This document shows, piece by piece, positions 25,690 through 34,223 of a DNA stretch of 64,000 nt. The first letter of the stretch is position 1; each line of letters begins with the position of its first letter. Both the position numbers and the translations under genes were made by a program. The notes under the pieces are model-generated. The model worked only from the letters and a program-made list of their open reading frames with translations. It made no database searches and was not told the DNA's origin. Source of the stretch: an uncultured Gammaproteobacteria bacterium (GTDB taxonomy: Bacteria > Pseudomonadota > Gammaproteobacteria > Arenicellales > JAANXG01); contig CAMYKK010000004.1 of assembly GCA_947258975.1 (NCBI GenBank), positions 1 through 64,000 of the forward strand, read 5' to 3'.

Positions 25690-26817
25690 ATGTTATCTTC
25701 GCGAATGAGAACAGCCGCTGCCAACGTCTTCAGTGGTATAGCTATTGGACTTACTGCCGACGTGGCAATTGCCGCCTGGGGGGTAAATCTCCAACCACCG
25801 GTGTCTCCCATCGGGCACGATATCCTCGAACTGCACAATTTGATCCTGCTGATCTGCTTGATAATTTTCGTGGTCGTGTTTTCGTTCATGTTTTATTCCC
25901 TCTACGCCCATCGCAAAAGCAAGGGACATGAGGCGGCGCAATTTACTCACAGCACCAAAGCGGAAGTGGTGTGGACGGTCATTCCGTTTTTAATTCTGGT
26001 GGGCATGGCGATTCCGTCGACGGCGACATTGATCAAGATGGAGGACACGTCGAAAGCCGATCTCACGGTAAAAATCACCGGGTATCAATGGAAGTGGCAA
26101 TATGAGTACCTGGATCATGGCGTCGGTTTTTACAGCACCTTGTCCACGCCCAGGGCGCAGATCGAAGGCATCGCACCGAAGGGTGAACACTATCTGCTCG
26201 AAGTGGACAAGCCCCTGGTCATACCGACCAATAAGAAGGTCCGGTTTCTGCTGACAGCGAACGATGTGATACATGCGTGGTGGATACCACAGTTCGGGAT
26301 AAAAAAGGACGCGATACCGGGTTACATCAACGAAATGTGGACGTTGGTCGAAACGCCCGGCACCTATCGCGGACAATGCGCCGAGCTGTGTGGCAGGGAT
26401 CATGGGTTCATGCCCATCGTTGTCGAGGCGAAATCACCGGCCGAATTTGACGCCTGGCTCGCGAGTCAAAAGCAGGGTCAAGCCAAGGATACCGTGGACG
26501 CAGCCAAGGTATGGTCCAAAGACGAATTGTTGGCCCACGGCGAGAAGGTCTACGCCAACTGCGTCGCTTGTCATGGTACTGACGGCAAGGGTGTGCCCGG
26601 TGCATTTCCCGCCATCGCCGGCAGTCTGGTCGCAACCGGACCAGTCGCTGCTCATGTGGGCGTTGTCATGGACGGTAAGACCGGCACCGCGATGCAGGCG
26701 TTCAAAAACCAGCTTTCGGATCTCGACATTGCGGCGGTGGTCACTTATCAGCGCAACGCGCTTGGCAACAACACTGGTGACATTGTGCAGCCCACCCAGG
26801 TCAGCAGCGTTCGCTAA
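25690..26817 (+). CDS. coxB: Cytochrome c oxidase subunit II with fused cytochrome c domain
   Basis: A 375-residue subunit of a caa3-type terminal oxidase. An N-terminal signal-like segment is followed by two membrane spans (about 55-80 and 96-118). The CuA site is complete: HAWWIPQFGIKKDAIPG with its His, then CAELCGRDHGFMP with two Cys, His and Met. A C-terminal cytochrome c domain has the heme motif CVACH (about residues 294-298) and a distal Met. The CuA domain faces the periplasm and accepts electrons. It starts seven bases after the DUF2244 gene. Confidence 0.97.
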   Translation: MLSSRMRTAAANVFSGIAIGLTADVAIAAWGVNLQPPVSPIGHDILELHNLILLICLIIFVVVFSFMFYSLYAHRKSKGHEAAQFTHSTKAEVVWTVIPFLILVGMAIPSTATLIKMEDTSKADLTVKITGYQWKWQYEYLDHGVGFYSTLSTPRAQIEGIAPKGEHYLLEVDKPLVIPTNKKVRFLLTANDVIHAWWIPQFGIKKDAIPGYINEMWTLVETPGTYRGQCAELCGRDHGFMPIVVEAKSPAEFDAWLASQKQGQAKDTVDAAKVWSKDELLAHGEKVYANCVACHGTDGKGVPGAFPAIAGSLVATGPVAAHVGVVMDGKTGTAMQAFKNQLSDLDIAAVVTYQRNALGNNTGDIVQPTQVSSVR

Positions 26818-26849
26818 ATGAGAATGCGTGTAACTAGGAGACAATAACC

Positions 26850-28427
26850 ATGGCAACAGCAGAAGCCGCTCATCACGACGAACATCACGGTCACCCCACC
26901 GGCATCCTGCGATGGATTACGACCACTAATCACAAGGACATTGGGACGCTTTACCTGTGTTTTTCCCTCACCATGTTCATGGTCGGCGGGTTGATGGCGT
27001 TGGTTATTCGCGCCGAGCTGTTTCAACCGGGCCTGCAGATTGTGGATCCACATTTTTTCAATCAAATGACCACGATGCATGCGCTGGCCATGATCTTCGG
27101 CGCGGTCATGCCGGGTTTCGTCGGTTTCGCGAACTGGATGATACCCATGATGATTGGCGCGCCGGACATGGCGTTGCCGCGCCTTAACAATTGGAGCTTC
27201 TGGATATTGCCGTTTGCATTCACAATGCTGCTGGCGAGCCTGTTCACCGTGGGGGGCGGTCCGGCAGCGGGATGGACGCTGTACGCACCGTTGTCGATCC
27301 AAGGCGGCATGAGCGTCGATATGACCATCTTCGCGGTCCATATGATGGGGGTCTCATCGATACTCGGCGCCATCAATGTTATCGTGACCATCTTCAATAT
27401 GCGTGCGCCGGGGATGACGCTGCTGAAGATGCCGCTGTTCGTATGGACCTGGTTAATCACCGCATTTCTGCTGATCGCCGTGATGCCGGTGCTTGCGGGC
27501 GTGGTAACGATGTTGTTGACTGATCGCCACTTCGGCACCGCCTTCTTCAATCCCGCCGGTGGCGGTGACCCGGTGATGTTTCAACACATCTTCTGGTTTT
27601 TCGGACACCCCGAGGTCTATATTCTGATCCTGCCGGCGTTTGGAATCATTTCCGAAATCATCCCCACGTTTTCGCGCAAACCGCTATTCGGGTATACCGC
27701 CATGGTGCTGGCGACTGCCGGCATCGCGTTTCTGTCTTTCATCGTTTGGGCCCATCACATGTTTACCGTCGGCATGCCGCTGGCAGGTGAGTTGTTTTTC
27801 ATGTACTCGACGATGTTGATCGCCGTGCCCACGGGCGTGAAGGTCTTTAACTGGGTCTCCACCATGTGGCGCGGCTCACTGACGTTTGAAACACCGATGT
27901 TGTTTGCCATCGCCGTTGTCTTCCTGTTTACCATCGGCGGTTTCTCTGGTCTCATGCTGGCGATTACGCCTGCCGACTTCCAATACCATGACACGTACTT
28001 TGTGGTTGCCCACTTCCACTACGTGTTATTTTCGGGATCAGTCATGGCGATGATGGGCGGCGCTTACTACTGGTTGCCGAAATGGACCGGCCACATGTAC
28101 GACGAGAAGCTCGGCAAGGCCCATTTCTGGTTGAACACGATTTTCTTTAATATCACATTTTTCCCGCAACATTTTCTGGGACTGGCGGGGATGCCGCGGC
28201 GTATTCCTGATTATGCGCTGCAATTCACGGAATTCAACGTCATCTCTAGTATTGGGGCGCTTGGCCTCGGCCTGTCACAACTGCTTTTCGTCTATGTCGT
28301 CTTCAAGTGCGTCCAGGGTGGAAAGAAGGCCAGCTCTGAAGTCTGGGAACAGCCCCTCGGTTTGGAATGGACGGTGCCCTCACCGGCTCCCTACCACACG
28401 TTTGAGACGCCGCCGAGGATCTCCTAG
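26850..28427 (+). CDS. coxA: Cytochrome c oxidase subunit I
   Basis: A 525-residue, twelve-span heme-copper oxidase catalytic subunit. TTNHKDIGTLYL at the N-terminus, the D-channel region MTTMHALAMIFGAVMPGF, the CuB/K-channel motif FGHPEVYILILPAFGI and the heme ligand region YFVVAHFHYVLFSG mark it as an A-type aa3/caa3 oxidase. The GHPEVY Tyr-His crosslink motif and both catalytic His are present. The start ATG follows TAGGAG. It is cotranscribed with coxB upstream and a small membrane gene downstream. Confidence 0.98.
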   Translation: MATAEAAHHDEHHGHPTGILRWITTTNHKDIGTLYLCFSLTMFMVGGLMALVIRAELFQPGLQIVDPHFFNQMTTMHALAMIFGAVMPGFVGFANWMIPMMIGAPDMALPRLNNWSFWILPFAFTMLLASLFTVGGGPAAGWTLYAPLSIQGGMSVDMTIFAVHMMGVSSILGAINVIVTIFNMRAPGMTLLKMPLFVWTWLITAFLLIAVMPVLAGVVTMLLTDRHFGTAFFNPAGGGDPVMFQHIFWFFGHPEVYILILPAFGIISEIIPTFSRKPLFGYTAMVLATAGIAFLSFIVWAHHMFTVGMPLAGELFFMYSTMLIAVPTGVKVFNWVSTMWRGSLTFETPMLFAIAVVFLFTIGGFSGLMLAITPADFQYHDTYFVVAHFHYVLFSGSVMAMMGGAYYWLPKWTGHMYDEKLGKAHFWLNTIFFNITFFPQHFLGLAGMPRRIPDYALQFTEFNVISSIGALGLGLSQLLFVYVVFKCVQGGKKASSEVWEQPLGLEWTVPSPAPYHTFETPPRIS

Positions 28428-28439
28428 GAGAGTTTGCGG

Positions 28440-28568
28440 GTGGCCGATTACAGCGTCGAATATGTCAATGAACGAAAGCGGGCGAGGACGAATATGCGTC
28501 TTGCGTTGTTGCTGGGTGTCGTGGCCCTGGCATTTTTCATCGTCACGTTACTGATGGATTGGTCATGA
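28440..28568 (+). CDS. 42-residue single-span protein between coxA and ctaG
   Basis: A 42-residue reading frame starts at GTG 28440, ten bases after AGGAG. It is basic and hydrophilic for the first 18 residues (YVNERKRARTN) and then forms one hydrophobic helix, LALLLGVVALAFFIVTLLMD. Its stop overlaps the ctaG start as ATGA, showing translational coupling. Gammaproteobacterial oxidase operons often carry a small single-span gene here, annotated as a cytochrome oxidase small assembly or CoxF-like protein. The exact role is unknown. It is short enough to be missed by automatic gene finding. Confidence 0.85.
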   Translation: MADYSVEYVNERKRARTNMRLALLLGVVALAFFIVTLLMDWS

Positions 28569-29191
28569 CGCCAGCAGGGCAGCAACCGGCCGCCAACCGC
28601 CGCTTGATTCTGCGGCTCGTTATGCTCGTATTTGCGATGTTCGGGTTCGGGTTTGCCCTGGTACCCTTGTATGATGTGTTCTGCGACATCACCGGACTGA
28701 ACGGTAAAACCGGTGTGACCGATAGCCGGACGGTCGAGGGCACGCCGATTGATAACGAACGGCGGATTACCGTGGAATTTACAGGCAATGCTGCGAATGG
28801 CCTGCCCTGGGAGTTTCGCCCCACGGTGGCAAAGATGGAAGTACGGCCGGGAGCGCTTGCACGAACGACGTATATCGCACGCAATATCAGCAACCAGACC
28901 GTGGTTGGCCGCGCGATTCCAAGCGTTACACCGGGTGAGGCCGCCGCGCATTTCAAGAAGACCGAATGTTTTTGTTTCACCGAGCAATACCTGGATGCGG
29001 GCGAGACCAAAGAAATGACCGTACAGTTTGTGGTGGAACCGGATATTCCACGCGGCGTGAACACGATTACGCTCTCTTACGCGTTCTTTAACGCCGAGAA
29101 ATATGTTGAACGGCAAACGGTCAAGATGAAACATCAGGACACGAAGTTCGAAAAAACCCATGCGGACAAGAAAAGTCAACACCGAGGTTGA
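28565..29191 (+). CDS. ctaG: Cytochrome c oxidase assembly protein CtaG (Cox11)
   Basis: A 208-residue copper chaperone that delivers copper to the CuB site. One N-terminal membrane span (LILRLVMLVFAMFGFGFALV) is followed by VPLYDVFCDITGLNGKT-type sequence and the periplasmic Cu-binding motif CFCF (about residue 137). The start ATG 28565 overlaps the stop of the small upstream gene; a TTG two codons earlier is in frame but not needed. It is followed by coxC after 21 bases. Confidence 0.96.
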   Translation: MTPAGQQPAANRRLILRLVMLVFAMFGFGFALVPLYDVFCDITGLNGKTGVTDSRTVEGTPIDNERRITVEFTGNAANGLPWEFRPTVAKMEVRPGALARTTYIARNISNQTVVGRAIPSVTPGEAAAHFKKTECFCFTEQYLDAGETKEMTVQFVVEPDIPRGVNTITLSYAFFNAEKYVERQTVKMKHQDTKFEKTHADKKSQHRG

Positions 29192-29212
29192 TGAATCAAG
29201 GGGAAATGTAAA

Positions 29213-30094
29213 ATGAGTGGCGCACAAGGCAGCTATTATCTTCCAAACCCGAGCGCATGGCCGATCATCGGTTCCATTGGGCTTTTTACTTTATTTTTGG
29301 GCTTTATGCTGTTTCTCAACGAAGGGACGGCCGGTCCGTGGTTGATGATCTTCGGCGCCTGCGTCATCGCGTTGATGCTGTTCGGATGGTTTGGCGCAGT
29401 TATCAGCGAAAGCGAAGGCGGTTTGTACAATGACCACGTCGGCATGTCGTTCCGCATCAGTATGCTGTGGTTCATCTTTTCCGAGGTCATGTTCTTTGCC
29501 GCCTTTTTCGGCGCCCTGTTCTACACACGCGCATTGGCGGTTCCGTGGTTGGCAGACACCGACTTGCTGTGGCCCGGCTATGCGGGTGGGTGGCCGACGG
29601 CCGGCCCCAAGGGACCCATGCCCATAGACGCGGATACCGCCGTATCCGATCCCGCCACGCAGTTTTCCACTATTGGGCCGTGGGGCATACCGGTGCTGAA
29701 CACTTTCTTGCTGTTGACATCCAGTATTACGGTGACGATCGCGCATCATGCGCTCAAGATGAATGCCCGCGGAAAACTGATATTTTGGCTGGGATTGACG
29801 GTCGTGCTCGGCGTCGTGTTTATGTACTACCAGGCAGCCGAGTATCATCACGCGTATACCGAGTTGGGCCTGACTTTGGGCACCGGCGTGTACGGGGGGA
29901 CGTTTTTCATGTTGACCGGCTTTCACGGCCTGCATGTAACCATTGGCGCGATCATGCTCGCTGTAGTATGGCTACGCTGCTTACGTGGGCACTTCAAGCC
30001 GGACAACCATTTCGCATTCGAGGCCAGCGCCTGGTATTGGCATTTTGTCGATACGGTGTGGGTCGGGTTGTTCGTGTTCGTGTACGTGTTTTGA
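29213..30094 (+). CDS. coxC: Cytochrome c oxidase subunit III
   Basis: A 293-residue, seven-span subunit III. YYLPNPSAWPIIGSIGLFTL near the N-terminus, GMSFRISMLWFIFSEVMFFA, FHGLHVTIGAIML and FEASAWYWHFVDTVWVGLFV at the C-terminus are conserved features, including the Glu and His residues that line the lipid cleft. It associates with CoxA in the inner membrane. Its start follows AGGGGAAATGTAAA, an acceptable Shine-Dalgarno sequence. It ends the first plus-strand oxidase operon. Confidence 0.97.
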   Translation: MSGAQGSYYLPNPSAWPIIGSIGLFTLFLGFMLFLNEGTAGPWLMIFGACVIALMLFGWFGAVISESEGGLYNDHVGMSFRISMLWFIFSEVMFFAAFFGALFYTRALAVPWLADTDLLWPGYAGGWPTAGPKGPMPIDADTAVSDPATQFSTIGPWGIPVLNTFLLLTSSITVTIAHHALKMNARGKLIFWLGLTVVLGVVFMYYQAAEYHHAYTELGLTLGTGVYGGTFFMLTGFHGLHVTIGAIMLAVVWLRCLRGHFKPDNHFAFEASAWYWHFVDTVWVGLFVFVYVF

Positions 30095-30170
30095 TCCGCT
30101 ACCACACAATGGAGGACCGGATGTCGTCCATACCGCTAAGCCGGCGAACCGGAGACGAGTCAGATCAGGC

Positions 30171-30410
30171 CTATTTCAACGCGGCGGGCGCGGCCCAGGG
30201 AGGACGTACTGAGTTGGACGGCGTAATCACCCCCGTGTAGAGCCCGATACACAGCAACACGAACAGCAACACCCAAATAGAAATCCGTGCGGTGAGGGCT
30301 TTCAACGTGCGCGTTCCCTGTCCACGGTCCTTGACCAAATAGAACAATCCGGAGAACAAGCTGTACAGCATGATTGCGAGAAGAATCAAGATTATAATTT
30401 TGATCCACAC
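30171..30410 (-). CDS. DUF2909 twin-span membrane protein
   Basis: A 79-residue protein starting at GTG 30410 with GAGG nine bases upstream. Two hydrophobic helices (IIILILLAIMLYSLFSGLFY and a second at about residues 44-65) flank a basic loop (KDRGQGTRTLKALTARI). This is the DUF2909 pattern, commonly found on the opposite strand between coxC and the SURF1 gene in gammaproteobacteria. The function is unknown. It is convergent with coxC and divergent from the SURF1 gene. Confidence 0.88.
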   Translation of the reverse strand: MWIKIIILILLAIMLYSLFSGLFYLVKDRGQGTRTLKALTARISIWVLLFVLLCIGLYTGVITPSNSVRPPWAAPAALK

Positions 30411-30485
30411 CGGTATTACCTCAAAGGGGAAGGCGACATGATTCTAGCAGAATGTGCTGGTGCGGCGGGGACATAAACACCGGTG

Positions 30486-31229
30486 ATGAAATTCCGCTTC
30501 AAAGCAAAGGGTGTACCCACCGGGGTGGTGGCGCTATTGCTGCCACTTCTGATTGGTCTAGGATTTTGGCAGTTGGACCGCGCGCAACAAAAACTCGCTA
30601 TGCAGCGCGCGTTCTTGGAGCGTGGGAGCTTGGAGCCGGTGATTTTGGGTGCGGCGTTGCTGGATCCGGTGCGGCATGATTACCGACTTGCCGAAGGGCA
30701 GGGCGTATACGAGCCCGAATATCAGATCCTGCTCGATAATCGCGTGCATAGGGGTAGGGCCGGTTATCATGTGCTTACGCCGTTTCGCGTGGACGGGTCG
30801 AACCACCGCATCCTGGTCAACCGCGGCTGGATTGCATGGGGGGATGATCGGCAACGCCTGCCGGAGGTCGCAACACCCACCCACCGGTTGCGCGTTTACG
30901 GCCGGTTGCGGCGACCTCATGAGCGCTACTTTTCCCTGGAGGATGAATCCGCGATCCCCGGTGCGAGCGCTGTCTGGCAGAACCTGAATCTGGAACGTTA
31001 TCGCGAATTTGCCAGCCTTCCGCTGCAGCCATTAGTGTTACGTCTCGATGAAAGCGACGTCCAGGCCGGCGGGTTTGTTCGCGCATGGCCAAACTATCAA
31101 GATGCCTGGGTCGATCGCCACAAAGGCTATGCCTTTCAATGGTTCGCGTTGGCTGTTGCCTTGGTGTTTATCTATGTGATGGTTAATATACGGCGTCGCG
31201 ACGATACGCGCCCGAATCTAAGTCAGTAG
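30486..31229 (+). CDS. SURF1 family oxidase assembly protein
   Basis: A protein of about 247 residues with a membrane span at each end, LLLPLLIGLGFWQLDRAQQK near the N-terminus and WFALAVALVFIYVMVNIRRR at the C-terminus. The central periplasmic domain has LLDNRVHRGRAGYHVLTPF and VNRGWIAWGDDRQRLP. These are the conserved SURF1 blocks. It is involved in heme a insertion into CoxA. ATG 30486 is chosen over an adjacent GTG. It heads a second plus-strand operon: SURF1, SCO-like, ctaB, hspQ. Confidence 0.95.
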   Translation: MKFRFKAKGVPTGVVALLLPLLIGLGFWQLDRAQQKLAMQRAFLERGSLEPVILGAALLDPVRHDYRLAEGQGVYEPEYQILLDNRVHRGRAGYHVLTPFRVDGSNHRILVNRGWIAWGDDRQRLPEVATPTHRLRVYGRLRRPHERYFSLEDESAIPGASAVWQNLNLERYREFASLPLQPLVLRLDESDVQAGGFVRAWPNYQDAWVDRHKGYAFQWFALAVALVFIYVMVNIRRRDDTRPNLSQ

Positions 31230-31250
31230 ACACGAATAAGTACAATAATT

Positions 31251-31844
31251 ATGGCAGGCAAGGAAAAATCCTCTAATCGCTGGCAAGTAATGCTGATTGC
31301 GCTGGTATTCGTCGCGCCGGTGGTGGGCGCGTTGTTTTGGAAACCGACCGGTTACGTGAATTACGGAGAGTTGGTGGAGCCCGCGCGACCTATCAAAGAT
31401 GTTCGGCTTGCGACGTTGGACGGAACTCCGTTTCGCTTCAGTCATCTGCATCACAAATGGACGTTACTCTATGTAGGTGATCAGCCTTGTGAAAAAATCT
31501 GTAAGGATAGTTTGTATAAAATCCAGCAGGTGCGTTTAGCGCAAAGTAAGAACGCCCATCGTGTGCAAAGTGTCTATGTGGTGCCGGCCGGCGGTGGAAC
31601 GACCGGTGCACAGCTATTGATAAGTCAACATCCCGGCATGATCGGTCTCGCGGCCGAAGAAATCGCATTCAAACAGCTTACAGAGCAATTCGAAGTCAAC
31701 AGCCAGTCACCGTTGAGCGGCGCGGGGCGCATATACGTGGTTGACCCATTGGGAAACCTGATGATGAGTTATCCTCCAAACGCCGATCCGAGTAATATGA
31801 ACAAAGATCTAAGACGTCTTCTCAAGGTCTCGCAGATAGGTTAG
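31251..31844 (+). CDS. SCO-like thioredoxin-fold oxidase assembly protein
   Basis: A 197-residue membrane-anchored protein. One N-terminal span (VMLIALVFVAPVVGALFW) is followed by a thioredoxin-like domain with the CxxxC pair in GDQPCEKICKDSLY (about residues 75-88), as in SCO1/SenC copper proteins. The conserved downstream His of SCO proteins is not evident, so copper binding may be altered. This type of protein is common between SURF1 and the heme synthase genes. It is followed by ctaB after four bases; a ctaA gene usually stands between them but is missing here. Confidence 0.8.
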   Translation: MAGKEKSSNRWQVMLIALVFVAPVVGALFWKPTGYVNYGELVEPARPIKDVRLATLDGTPFRFSHLHHKWTLLYVGDQPCEKICKDSLYKIQQVRLAQSKNAHRVQSVYVVPAGGGTTGAQLLISQHPGMIGLAAEEIAFKQLTEQFEVNSQSPLSGAGRIYVVDPLGNLMMSYPPNADPSNMNKDLRRLLKVSQIG

Positions 31845-31848
31845 TCAG

Positions 31849-32778
31849 ATGAAATCAACTGTGACCTCAACACGAGCCGCTTCGTCGTTTACTAGACAAC
31901 TGAGTCAATACTATGAACTGACGAAACCGCGAGTCGTGCTGCTGATTATGTTTACTGCCATCGTCGGTATGTTTCTGTCGATTCCCGGCATGGTGCCGCT
32001 GGATACGTTATTACTAGCGACTTTGGGAATTGGCTTGTCGGCAGCAGCGGGAGCCGCGATTAATCATGTCTTGGATCAACGCGCCGACCTCATCATGGCG
32101 CGTACTCAAGGTCGGCCGTTACCCAGCGGACAGATCAACACCGGACAAGCGCTAAGCTTTGCAGTACTGCTGGCAGCTTGTTCGATCTTCATACTGGCGC
32201 ATTGGGTGAATCCTTTAACGGCCGTGTTGACAGCTATCTCTTTGATCGGCTATGCAGTCATCTACACCGTATACTTGAAGCATTGGACCCCGCAGAACAT
32301 CGTGATCGGTGGGGCGGCGGGAGCTTCACCCCCGGTATTGGGATGGGCGGCGGTTACCGGCGAGGTGTCCTCTGATGCTTTGTTGCTGTTTCTGATCATT
32401 TTCTGCTGGACGCCACCGCATTTTTGGGCATTGGCCCTTTACCGGCATAAGGAGTATGCGGACGCGGGTATACCGATGTTGCCGGTCACTCACGGCAACG
32501 AATTCACCCGCTTACATATCCTGCTGTATACATTATTGTTGTCCGGTGTCACCGTGATGCCATTCGCGACCCATATGTCCGGATGGGTCTACCTGCTTGG
32601 CGCTTTGACGTTGAATATACGTTTCCTCTGGTTCACGTGTAATCTCTATCGGGAATACAGCGATGCTCTGGCCAAACGCACCTTTGGATATTCCATTCAA
32701 TACCTCGCGATGTTGTTCGCGCTGATATTGCTGGATCATTACCGAGGCTTTGCGCATGGCTTGCTCGGATCTTCCTAA
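31849..32778 (+). CDS. ctaB: Protoheme IX farnesyltransferase (heme O synthase)
   Basis: A 309-residue, roughly nine-span UbiA-family prenyltransferase that converts heme B to heme O. The first Asp-rich motif appears as NHVLDQRADLIMARTQGRPL (about residues 66-85), and the second as YRHKEYADAGIPMLPVTHG. LTKPRVVLLIMFTAIVGMFL at the N-terminus is typical of CtaB/CyoE. It acts in the inner membrane before heme A synthase. Confidence 0.97.
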   Translation: MKSTVTSTRAASSFTRQLSQYYELTKPRVVLLIMFTAIVGMFLSIPGMVPLDTLLLATLGIGLSAAAGAAINHVLDQRADLIMARTQGRPLPSGQINTGQALSFAVLLAACSIFILAHWVNPLTAVLTAISLIGYAVIYTVYLKHWTPQNIVIGGAAGASPPVLGWAAVTGEVSSDALLLFLIIFCWTPPHFWALALYRHKEYADAGIPMLPVTHGNEFTRLHILLYTLLLSGVTVMPFATHMSGWVYLLGALTLNIRFLWFTCNLYREYSDALAKRTFGYSIQYLAMLFALILLDHYRGFAHGLLGSS

Positions 32779-32784
32779 ACCGGT

Positions 32785-33102
32785 ATGACGCGGAAACAAG
32801 CAAAATTCTCGATCGGTGAAGTGATTCATCATCGAATATTCGACTACCGGGGAGTGATCATAGACGTAGATCCTGAATTTCAGGGAACGGACGAATGGTA
32901 TGACGAGGTCGCCCGATCCCGTCCCCCAAAAAACAAGCCGTGGTACCACGTGCTGGTGCACAATGCACGCCACCAGACCTATGTCGCTGAACGGAATCTG
33001 GAAGTGGATACCGAAAACGAGCCGATCAACCATCCGTTTGTACCCGCGGTATTTAGTGAGTTCCGTGACGGCGTGTACTTCCGGAAGGACAAAGCCAACT
33101 GA
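32785..33102 (+). CDS. hspQ: Heat shock protein HspQ (YccV-like)
   Basis: A 105-residue hemimethylated-DNA-binding-domain protein. KFSIGEVIHHRIFDYRGVII, WYHVLVHNARHQTYVAERNL and HPFVPAVFSEF are the characteristic blocks. In enterobacteria HspQ acts as a specificity factor for the Lon protease and in turnover of DnaA. It starts six bases after ctaB but is functionally unrelated to the oxidase. Confidence 0.95.
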   Translation: MTRKQAKFSIGEVIHHRIFDYRGVIIDVDPEFQGTDEWYDEVARSRPPKNKPWYHVLVHNARHQTYVAERNLEVDTENEPINHPFVPAVFSEFRDGVYFRKDKAN

Positions 33103-33287
33103 CGATTGCCCACTGTCACGACCGGCCTCTATGGGCGAACTTCGGACCTGTGGTATCCTCTAACAGGGTGGTTATCCCGCAAATAAGTCCGCTGATCGGG
33201 CAGCGGGAATGAGCGCTTGCAAGACTTTGCAGACACTCTAAAGTTGTAAATAGTTCGTTTCATCATTCGCATCATAGGGATCAGCTT

Positions 33288-34136
33288 ATGCGAGGCGCGT
33301 GGTTTTTCGCCCTATCCGGATTGCTGCTGTGCTTTCCCGGTAGGGCTGTGGCAGACGACCGGATAATGGTCGCGGAGTTCAGGGCTGACCGCGATTTAGT
33401 GCCCAAACGCCCTCCCTTGTCGCCAGTCTGGACGTCCGATCTCTATACCTTCGAAGAAACCCAGATATCCCAGGCCGCCAGTGATCCATTACTGTTGACC
33501 ACCCGGGAGCTGGGGGGCACTTGGCAACGGGCCATCCTGCCGGGCGCGCCGTCCCTATACGCAGTGTTCGATTATAAGTATCAGCAGAGCCTTTGGGGCG
33601 ACCGGCCCTATCGCCGTACCCAATCCGTCAGGTTCGGCCCGAGCTTCTCTGTGGCTCCCGGCTTTGTTACCAGATTGTATTATGGTGTGACGCAGGATGC
33701 TGTTACTCAAGACGTCGGGCTGTATGGTTTTGCCGGCAATGCGGAACGTCTGCGCACCGGACTTGCGCAGACCTGGTACTTGGGTGCGCGGGATGCGGCA
33801 TTGCAGCTGGGCTACGAATTCGAACAAGGCTCCAGCGAAGAAATAGATGAACGCATGCAGGGCCACCGCATCAACGTCAGCGGAACCTTTCCCCTGGTGT
33901 GGGGGTTCAATGCCGATTTGGCGGCTGATTACAGCCGCTACTCCTATCCGGAATCCAACAGTGCGTTGGCACTTCAAAGCGACCGATTGAGTGTAAATGC
34001 CGGCATTACTCGCATGTTTTCAACACGACTGTCAGGCAGCTTGAATTTCAACTATGCGGATGAAGATTTTGATGACGAATATCCGCTTGCCTATCGGCGC
34101 CATACGTGGGGGTTGAATTTCAAATATCGGTACTAG
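33288..34136 (+). CDS. Predicted outer-membrane beta-barrel protein
   Basis: A 282-residue exported protein of unknown function. The signal peptide is AWFFALSGLLLCFPGRAVAD. After residue 90 the sequence alternates polar and aromatic residues in barrel-like strands (FVTRLYYGVTQDAV, LQLGYEFEQGS, FNADLAADYSRYSY, LSGSLNFNYADEDF). It ends in KYRY, an aromatic C-terminus typical of BAM substrates. No closer family was recognised. It stands alone behind a 185-base intergenic gap, and the dispersed repeat at 34151 follows its stop. Confidence 0.7.
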   Translation: MRGAWFFALSGLLLCFPGRAVADDRIMVAEFRADRDLVPKRPPLSPVWTSDLYTFEETQISQAASDPLLLTTRELGGTWQRAILPGAPSLYAVFDYKYQQSLWGDRPYRRTQSVRFGPSFSVAPGFVTRLYYGVTQDAVTQDVGLYGFAGNAERLRTGLAQTWYLGARDAALQLGYEFEQGSSEEIDERMQGHRINVSGTFPLVWGFNADLAADYSRYSYPESNSALALQSDRLSVNAGITRMFSTRLSGSLNFNYADEDFDDEYPLAYRRHTWGLNFKYRY

Positions 34137-34150
34137 CCCGTATTTATCAC

Positions 34151-34210
34151 CAGGCGCGGCGCTTGTCCCCGCACTGCGACTGCGCGCAGTCGCAGTGTGC
34201 GCCAGCATCC
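34151..34210 (-). repeat. Dispersed repeat with 26-base perfect palindrome (copy 1)
   Basis: Positions 34172-34197 read as a perfect 26-base palindrome centred on CTGCGCGCAG. The flanking GGCGCTTGTCCCCGC and GCCAGCATCC match, in reverse complement, the elements of the repeat at 41983-42091 (GGATGCTG, GCGCGGGGACAAGC, GCGCCTGG). It lies between the stop codons of two convergent genes and could form a strong hairpin in RNA from either side. Confidence 0.75.
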
Positions 34211-34223
34211 GGGATCCTTGGCG

